From Pseudopyrenochaeta lycopersici (Eukaryota > Ascomycota > Dothideomycetes > Pleosporales > Pseudopyrenochaetaceae): a stretch of DNA of 64,000 bases. How positions within the stretch are numbered: position 1 is the first letter of the stretch; every line of letters starts with the position of its first letter. The DNA is taken from the NCBI GenBank assembly GCA_003313425.1, contig NHZP01000014.1:310001-374000 (forward strand), written 5' to 3'. The translations under genes were made by a program, and so were the position numbers. The notes beneath the pieces were generated by a model. The model was not told the origin of the DNA and did not search any database. It saw only the letters and a program-made list of their open reading frames with translations. This document shows positions 56,926 to 64,000 of this stretch, in pieces.

Positions 56926-58567
56926 AGTGATGATGTGTATAGGCAATTAGCGGCTTGTGCGCCGCAACGGCATAGTCTCTACCCTTATCGCATTGGCGTT
57001 CAGATGGATACAATCGATGATGCAATGGCTCACATACATGCAATTGTAACCATAACAGAGAAGAGCAATGCAAGAAAGAACAAGAACAATACACAACAAT
57101 AAGAGATATTGCTTAGAGGTGTCAGCGAAGCCGCTGCCGTGCGCCAATGTTGAGGGACTATCGCCAAATGTTATAGACGATCGTACGCGCCCAGCCTGAC
57201 GTCGCACGCCTCGTCATGCTTGATTGAGCTATGCCTTTTCGAAGCCAAGACCCCTGACGGCTTACGAGGCTTCATCTTACATAGCTTAGCAAGGCTTGAT
57301 GCTGGAAGTTGTACAGCAGCGGACATTGAATCTGTTTTGAACCGCAATTCCAGCGTGGGGGTAAAAGTGTGGAGTAGAGAGGGTGCGGAACGAGTGATGA
57401 TCGGTGGATAAGAGGCGCGTGCTTGTTCCTGGGGGGAAACACCTTAGCGAACACCGAGTACGAACCAGCAACCAAAGCGTTGGGATGGAGAACGCTTGAT
57501 TTGACTCCTAGTATTCAAGACGATAATGGACTTTCGAGGATGCTGTGACGTGGTTGGAGTACTACAAGTTGATATACAGGTACAAGTGGACATTTCACAC
57601 TCAGTCGCCACGCCTCGCAGTACGCGTAGGGCCGCACTTTCCTCTGTCTGGCTCCGCGATCTAGGCCTTCTCACTGTTGCTAACGGTGTTCAAGATACAC
57701 ATCTAGATGCATTATCAAGACAATGCTCTTTGGAGCCAATCGGTTTCCTCCCTTCCATCGGAGCTGGGACGGATGTGCATCGGCGTTCACGAACCCATAC
57801 ATATGGATGACATACATTACATAGACGGTCTCTACGCTTTCACCTGCTTTCGACAAAGCAAGGTGTCAAGAAGGATGAGAACGAACGGAGATGACTGAGA
57901 CGTCCAGCCCAATGCAAGTCTCGATACGCTCGTTAAAGTAGATCAAGCCGCTTTCATGGTAGCGCTTCAGCACATGACAGCATACTGAATGATAGGGCCA
58001 CAAGAACACTTGAACACACCGCGGGTATTCTCAGGGCAGTAACAAGTCGGCTGTGGTAGCAAAGACAACAGTGTTCGTTGTCATGACGGTTTTAAGAAAG
58101 TGTAATTTCACGGTCTCCACGACGCCGAACCTCCGACCATGACATGGTGACGATAACTCTGCAATCCCCGCCAAGTCCAACTTCGCACCCGAGAATAATG
58201 AGACTTGCCTACACATGCTTGGCACTTGTTGCGTTAAAATCGTGGCGTGCTATGATTCCACGTAATTGGTCGGTTCCTGACTTTCGGGCAATTGTTTGGC
58301 CTTTTCGATCTGGATGCATTCCTCCGACATCGTAAACTCCGGAGTCTCCGACACCCTTCATACGGGGTTTAGAGACGAAGCAAGCTTTGATCCGCATTCA
58401 GCACTTCAGATTGATATGTCGAATTCTGAAGAGAAGTATATAATGATGAGTCAAAACTGGTATATCGTCATTAGACAACTCTCTCACTGTGATAAACCAA
58501 GCTTCTTTACCATCTTTGACTCTACAATCAAACGATCATTCAGCATTGAACAGATACAACCGTCAAA
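56926..58567. promoter_or_regulatory. Divergent intergenic region, LicD-like / NmrA-like genes
   Basis: The 1.6-kb gap between two head-to-head genes holds both promoters. A TATA-like step (agtatataatgatga) at about 58435 lies 130 nt upstream of the NmrA-like ATG. Short frames inside have no domains. Confidence 0.5.
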
Positions 58568-59506
58568 ATGGTCAAATCTCTTCTCACAGTATTCTGTGCC
58601 ACAGGCAATCAAGGCAATTCGGTTGCCAACTTCGTCCTTGACGATCCAGAACTCTCCCAACGTTACATGGTGCGCGCCATCTCCCGCAACACCTCAAATC
58701 CCAAGATGCAAACTTTGAAGTCCAAGGGAGCTGAGCTTGTCCAAGCTGATCTCGATGACCCCTCCTCCCTTCCAGCGGCGCTGAGAGGAGCTGAATACGT
58801 CTTCTTCATGACCACCACACAATATCACGGCAAGACACGCGAAGTCGAAATGCAACATGCCAAGGACTTTTGCTCTGAGGCGCTGAAACAAGGAGTCCAA
58901 TACATCATCTATAGCAGCATGGCGCATCCCTTCAAGATCACCAGCGGCGTGCTCAAGAACGTGGATCACTTCGACGTCAAAGCCGAGATCGAAGCATACA
59001 TTAGAACCTTGCCAGTGAAGAGTGCCTTTTTCGCCCCAGGCTCCTTCATGCAGAATTTCCATGACTTCATGTTGCCACGGCCCTCTCACACCAACGACGG
59101 CACGTACGTTATCGCCGACATAGGCCGCGACGACACCGTGTTCCCGTTCATAGACATCACCGACACCGGCAAGTGGGTCGGCGCAATTCTTGCGGATCCG
59201 GAGAAGTATGAGGGCAAATTCTTTGCAGCTGCTGCGGAGTTACTCAGCTTGGCTGACGCCGCTGCGATTGTTGGGAAGGTCACTGGCAAGACAGTCAAGC
59301 ATCAGCAGTTGCCGGATGAGATGTTTAAAGGCTTCTTGCCGGAGGGCATGAGGGAGCAGCTGTATGAAATGTGGGTGCTGCAGAGGGATTATTTGTATTA
59401 TGGGAGCGAGACGAAGGAGTTGGTTGAGTGGGCGAGAGGTCAGGCTCGGGGTAAGTTGACGGGTTTGGAAGAGTACTTGAGGAAGGTTGATTTCAAGTTA
59501 GAGTAG
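58568..59506 (+). CDS. NmrA-like NAD(P)-binding protein
   Basis: Intronless gene for 312 residues starting MVKSLLTVFCATGNQGNSVA, the NmrA-type dinucleotide loop (GxxGxxG). Further family blocks are GAELVQADLDDPSSLPAALR, GAEYVFFMTTTQ, YIIYSSMAHPFK, FDVKAEIEAYIR and FFAPGSFMQNF. NmrA-like proteins are atypical SDRs that usually act as redox sensors or regulators and less often as enzymes. The YxxxK catalytic pair is not evident. It is probably cytosolic or nuclear. Many fungal genomes carry several paralogues, so no specific role can be given. The upstream region has good Kozak context (caaaATGG). Confidence 0.9.
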   Translation: MVKSLLTVFCATGNQGNSVANFVLDDPELSQRYMVRAISRNTSNPKMQTLKSKGAELVQADLDDPSSLPAALRGAEYVFFMTTTQYHGKTREVEMQHAKDFCSEALKQGVQYIIYSSMAHPFKITSGVLKNVDHFDVKAEIEAYIRTLPVKSAFFAPGSFMQNFHDFMLPRPSHTNDGTYVIADIGRDDTVFPFIDITDTGKWVGAILADPEKYEGKFFAAAAELLSLADAAAIVGKVTGKTVKHQQLPDEMFKGFLPEGMREQLYEMWVLQRDYLYYGSETKELVEWARGQARGKLTGLEEYLRKVDFKLE

Positions 59507-59813
59507 TTCGTGCAGCTGGTGGTGACTTGGCGGCCATATGTACAGGATAATGTTCTTATGACGCACATGTAACACTTGCACCCGTACGCTCTAGTATGAT
59601 CCGCGGCGTATTCAAAGCAATATTATGGCACGTTTATCGAGCTATATCTCGTTCTAAATCGCCCCTCAGTTCGTTGCAAGTAGGTCTAGTAATATTCAGA
59701 TCGAGTCCAGATTTCCTGGAAGACGAAAAAATTCAAGGACAATGATGATTAATAGAAGGCTATGAGAGCAAGCCAATGTGCTGAAGTCGTTTTCTATAAA
59801 TACTAAGTAGCAT
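59507..59813. other. Convergent 3' intergenic region
   Basis: Some 300 AT-rich nt separate the ends of the NmrA-like gene (+) and the polytopic membrane protein gene (-). Nothing else is seen. Confidence 0.5.
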
Positions 59814-61737
59814 CTATGAGCGAGTGTACACCTTAGTGAACTTTCTAATGAGAATGGTAATGAAGCAACAAGAAACCTCTGTTATCAGTAACGCAACTGA
59901 GAAAACACCAGGTGGTCCGCCGTACACCCGGAAAATAAAAGAGTTCCGCAGATTGAAAGTATAGAAACAGAAAAAGAAAGTGTGGAACACTATCTTGTTC
60001 ATATGTGACTCTGGTTGGCGTTCACCGAGCACAAGGGCAACAAGAATAGTCACCAGAAACCAAAAGGGAAATCCAAGATAGGGTACACCATTCCAATCCT
60101 GCCAATAAGCCAAAGAACTAAGTATTTCTGTAGGATTTGACTTGAAGGAAAACACGAACAGCAGGACTGAACTGATCACTACAACACAAATTAACCACGC
60201 GTATACGAAAGCTAAGTAGCTACCCTTGCCGCTATAGATATAGCCAAGATCACTTTTGTCGAAGGATGAAGGTAATTGCGTTAGTGCTGGCTGAGTGTCT
60301 TGCAGTGAAGTATTAGACGGCTCAGATTGTGGTAAAATCTGCATATAGATACCTTGGGGCTCTGGGTTTGCGCTCGAGTTCTTGTTATACATATCTTTGA
60401 AAGCATGATTAAGCACAGACTCCTTAGAGACGGCAGAGGGCTTGAGGACTTACCAATGAAGTAGCCTTCAACTAGTCCAGCAATCGGTGCCAGTAATAGC
60501 ACAAGCGCGATGACCTGACCGAAAGTCCATTCTTTGCTTTCAGGCTCTTCAACACCCATTGCAGTGCTTTCGATATGCCATATATTAAGTGCACCCCATG
60601 AAAAACTGACTATCAGCCACCACGCCTGCACATGAACTCAATGCTTCATTCATGATAGAGGGTCTTTCGAAGGTGCAACGTACCTCGAAGGCTTTCGACA
60701 TCACGAGATCGAAGGACAGGTGGCAAAACCAATAAAGAGCAACCAGAGGCCAATATACGAAGGTCTCTAAAGCAAATGAGAGAAACACAAAATGATTGCT
60801 GTAATTTTTGATGCGTTTCAACAAGGATCGGGCTCCTCCACTGAATCTCTGTCGAACACTATCACATTTCTGTAGAGGCATTGGATAAAGGCGGCATATT
60901 CGAACAATCATCCCTAACGATAAGAGAAGTGCCGAAATCACCGTGTATTGTACCGCTGTTGCCTGCGGGGTGGGCCCGAAGTAGCAAATTGCTTGGTCGT
61001 AGGGTGTGACCGTGCTACGTCCACCAAAACCCCAATGGTATCCTGCGGTAGGTACTAAAGCTACGATAAGCATAACCACTAAAAGAGCCATACCAGGAAT
61101 TCTCCATATTTGGGCTACTTTATGATTGTAGAAGTAGTCCCTGAGAAAGGTTAAACAGCAGAGGTGAGTGATGCTCGCGAACCATGCCAAACGGATGACC
61201 TTTTGCCAATGGAATGTAGATATGCCACAACGAAGTTGGGCAAATCCACTGATAACGGTAGATAATCCGGTTATTAATTGAAAATCACTTATTATCAACA
61301 TGCACTGGCACAGTCAATAGCGGGTGGCGAAAGCAGACGTCCAGTGCATACATGTATCAAGGCACCCTGAACTCGATAGTTTGACTCAAGTGCATTGACC
61401 TTGGATCCATGCACCGGCTCCTTCAATCTCCAGAACAGTAGGTATTGATCGATTGGGTTTGGTTGAATGAGTCGTCTAGAAGGAATACTGTCTTTGTCTC
61501 TCCCTATTTCGCCGAATGGGGATACATCGGGGCGGTATACGAATATGTAGTAAGCCAGCACCAAACACAGCGCAAGGCCTGCGGTGATGGTATAAGAGAG
61601 ACTGACCTATGAGCCGTCAACTTCTGACTTCCAAGAGACGCAACGGTTTTACACACGCTAATACCAGATATATCAGGGTAAGACGTTAATTCAGTGGGCC
61701 TTATAGAACAGTCGTAATTGCAAGACAGTTTAGACAT
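59814..61737 (-). CDS. Polytopic fungal membrane protein, five exons, unknown function
   Basis: About 561 residues. Exons: 61737-61653, 61578-61352, 61304-60684, 60625-60454, 60394-59814. Introns are 74, 47, 58 and 59 nt with GTAAAA, GTATGC, GTACGT and GTAAGT donors. It starts MSKLSCNYDCSIRPTELTSY and the first hydrophobic segment forms across intron 1 (LALCLVLAYYIFVY). About nine membrane helices follow, including QLITGLSTVISGFAQL, MALLVVMLIVALVPTAGY, VIALVLLLAPIAGLVEGYFI, LAFVYAWLICVVVISSVLLF and FPFWFLVTILVALVLG, with a short acidic N-terminal segment. I recognise the style of an uncharacterised, Pezizomycotina-expanded family but no transporter signature. An alternative donor, GTATTA (61664), would shorten exon 1 slightly. 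It is divergent from the HET gene. Confidence 0.78.
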
Positions 61738-62637
61738 CGCAATGTATTATTGAAGGGAAATTCAGCTTACGACTTGAAGGACGTCTTCCAGCCGAACATA
61801 TCTGTATGAGCATAAGACGCGGCTGAACCCCACTATGCAGCCGGTGAGCTTGCGCATGTAAGCACCAGTGAAAACAAACAGCTGCTCGCCCCTTCCTTCG
61901 TTATGGCATTGTCATACTTACGACATGTGTAACCGCAAATCTATTGTACTTTAGCACCTTTATCCTTCTGGTTCTAAATGTTGAGTAACCAACGATGTTT
62001 GGTATGAATTTCATTGCTTGGAAGAGGTCAATGCATCTACTCGAGCACTTCTCGGCCGTCGAAATGTTTGCTTTTGCTAAATCAAAAAGGATGGAAAAAT
62101 CAATTGTTTGGTGCCAGCATCGGACAATGGGGGCGGAATCGACTTTGTGGCATTTTTCCAGGGCCATGTTGCACAACATTGAGCCAATAGATCGCAACTA
62201 CATATGTACTTCTCGTATCCCCGATAAAGTCACTGGACAAGTGGGTTTGCTTATTGGGTCTCTTGGATAGTAAAAAATTAGTGGCCACTTTCATCTGGAT
62301 TCCCTGCTATTTCCAGGTTGAATCTACTCTTGGCATACGTCCAACTAGGTTAGCCAATTTTATCACATAACATCAGGAAAATCTTAATCGGCTCAACTTC
62401 GGCTCAATTCTGCTCAGCCCCAATCAACCTTACTTAGCCTTGCTCAGGCTTGCTCATGATTCAAATTATGATGCCTCAGCCTATGGTAATTTCACGTCTC
62501 TACCTATTACCTTTGTCGCAAGCAGTGTTGCATCATAATCTATGACAGAGATCAAGCATGAACGGCCTACTGTAGCTCATTTAGCTCCTTTGCCATCGAA
62601 CGTTGCCTTCCGCCTTCTTTAGCCTTGCTCCGCATGG
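61738..62637. promoter_or_regulatory. Divergent intergenic region, polytopic protein / HET gene, with short direct repeats
   Basis: This 900-nt region between two head-to-head genes contains scattered short repeats of the type ggctca/gcttgctca (62392-62456) and ttagccttgctc (near 62436 and 62620). No gene frame of note. The repeats may be simple sequence drift. Confidence 0.5.
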
Positions 62638-64000
62638 ATGCTGGATCTTGAGAGTTCCAACATGGATACTTCAAATCTAGAGACTTTTTGTAATCCATGT
62701 CGCAATTTAGACTTCGACATCATCTCCTCTACCGACAAATATACACAAACCAGTACTTTATTTCGTAAAAACTTCCATTCATTGGAGGCTTCAGCCCAAG
62801 CCGGCTGCAAACTTTGCGATGTCATTTTCAACAATTTTCAGGAGCAGTTTAACTCTGAAAAGCTTCAAGAGTTTGAAAACGACAGCATCTTCGTAGGAAA
62901 TAAAGCCTCATCACGTAACCCATCAATGGCTCAGGATCTGTCAAGTCCAGAGCTCTGGTTTTGGTTTCGGGACCCAGAACCGTTCACGAACAATTCCAAT
63001 AAAAATTCCATTAGATTCTCATTGAGCATCACGCGAAGCCTCGAAGAGATACAAACAGGAGTAGAGTAAGTATGTCCTTATCACAGGAAATTTTGCGGTT
63101 TTAAGATGTGATTCAGAGACTTTAATAATCCGGGAAGTCAACTGATTACTGAACGGCCCATTTACGCCAATGCATCTTCAAAAGAATGCTTCAACCTCAT
63201 CCGCGCTTGGGTACAGGAGTGTATATCCGGTGGAGGTTGCTGTGGTCGCCATATGATGTGCACGTTCCTCAACAAGGCAGCAATACATGAAGCGAAAGAC
63301 GACACGTTGTCCAACGAACCGGTGACGCTCGCCACCTTTATGCCGGCACGAACAATCAATGTTGGGGATGAAAATACCGAGCCTTTTCTGGAAATCCATG
63401 AGGGCACGAGAAATTTCTCCGAACTTAATAAACGGAGCGATTGGGCAACTTTGAGTCATTGCTGGGGCGGATTATCTCCGCTGACGACGGAACTCGAAAC
63501 TATAGAGGAGCGTCGTCGGGCAATACCACTGGGAACAATGCCTAAAACTTTCAGAGACGCCGTTATTATCACTCGGGAACTTCAAATACAACACTTATGG
63601 ATCGATTCTTTGTGCATCATACAAGATTCGAAGCAAGACTGGGAGCGACAGTCCGAGACTATGGCGGAAGTCTACCGCCATGGTCTAATCAATATTGCTG
63701 CTACCACTAGTCGGCATGCAAATGACGGGATACTGAAACCAAGGTCGACAAGGTTCCAATTGCCTGTTCAACTCAAAAGCATGAAGCAGCGTATCAATCA
63801 TAATATTAATATCTGTCCGCCTCTGGAACGCTTTCAAGCCAGTATTCATGGATCCGGAAGCGTGTTGAGAACACGTGGATGGGTTCTACAAGAATCATTT
63901 CTGTCTCCGCGCACTATTCATTTCGGCTCAGAGCAGATGTTTTGGGAGTGTACTGCTGAGACGATCGGAGAAGGAACAATGAACCCTGTTCCCGTGCATG
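62638..64000 (+). CDS. HET-domain protein (heterokaryon incompatibility), partial, runs off right edge
   Basis: Exon 1 (62638-63065) starts MLDLESSNMDTSNLETFCNP and carries paired cysteines (CNPC, CKLC) typical of HET protein N-termini. A 51-nt intron (donor GTAAGT, acceptor ATTCAG) joins exon 2 at 63117, which stays open to the window end. The three HET blocks (PF06985) are clear: SDWATLSHCWGG (about residue 250), LWIDSLCIIQDSKQDW with MAEVYRHGLINIAATTS (about 304), and RGWVLQESFLSPRTIHFG (about 397). HET domains trigger regulated cell death on fusion with genetically different hyphae; a minority have been linked to other defence or signalling. The partner and the C-terminal module are outside the window. 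The frame looks intact as far as it goes. Confidence 0.9.

Overview
The window looks like nuclear DNA of a filamentous ascomycete (Pezizomycotina). Genes carry short introns of about 44-86 nt with GTAAGT/GTATGT-like donors, CTGAC/CTAAC branch sites and YAG acceptors. The families are typically fungal: Zn(II)2Cys6 regulators, a HET-domain protein, a DUF3405 protein, dipeptidyl-peptidase V, a fungal TRP-like channel and a Pib1-like FYVE-RING ligase. Protein style suggests Dothideomycetes, perhaps Pleosporales; that is an impression and not a test. Exon coordinates were worked out by hand from splice signals and reading-frame continuity. I recognised no tRNA, rRNA, CRISPR array or intact transposon.

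Layout. 1-9.3 kb holds the 5' end of a Zn cluster regulator leaving the left edge (-), a MoaD/MOCS2A-like molybdopterin synthase small subunit (-), a divergent mitochondrial RNB-family exoribonuclease (+), and a five-exon Zn cluster regulator (+). 9.3-14.2 kb has no recognisable gene; it carries a CTC/ATC microsatellite and a purine-rich tract with an 85-bp imperfect duplication. 14.2-31.9 kb holds a FYVE-RING E3 ligase (-), a large TRP-like membrane protein (-), dipeptidyl-peptidase V (+), a cryptic small gene (+), an NAD(P)-binding protein (-), a BTB protein (+) and a Cys-rich single-pass membrane protein (+).

27-46 kb is a sparse, moderately AT-rich compartment. Besides the BTB and Cys-rich genes it contains an 80-residue two-exon gene (-), a secreted protein with two tandem GH43 domains (+), a small membrane protein (+), an SRPK-like kinase broken by a frameshift (-) and a 15-bp minisatellite. 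46-57 kb returns to conserved genes: a ubiquitin-like-fold candidate (-), a Tim17/22/23-family membrane protein (+), cytosolic phenylalanyl-tRNA synthetase alpha subunit (-), a DUF3405 type II membrane protein (-) and a secreted LicD-family protein (-). 58.5-64 kb holds an NmrA-like protein (+), a 561-residue polytopic membrane protein (-) and a HET-domain gene running off the right edge (+).

How the genes work together: there is no operon-like or biosynthetic-cluster logic. Several pairs share divergent promoters (MoaD-like/RNase, TRP/DPP-V, ubiquitin-like/Tim17-like, LicD/NmrA, polytopic/HET). The notable pattern is a conserved gene-dense block on each side of a sparse accessory segment enriched in secreted, membrane, BTB and decayed kinase genes. 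I did not find a convincing new multi-gene system. The best leads are the decayed kinase, the two small multi-exon genes, the BTB locus with a broken charged N-terminal repeat, and the tandem GH43 enzyme.
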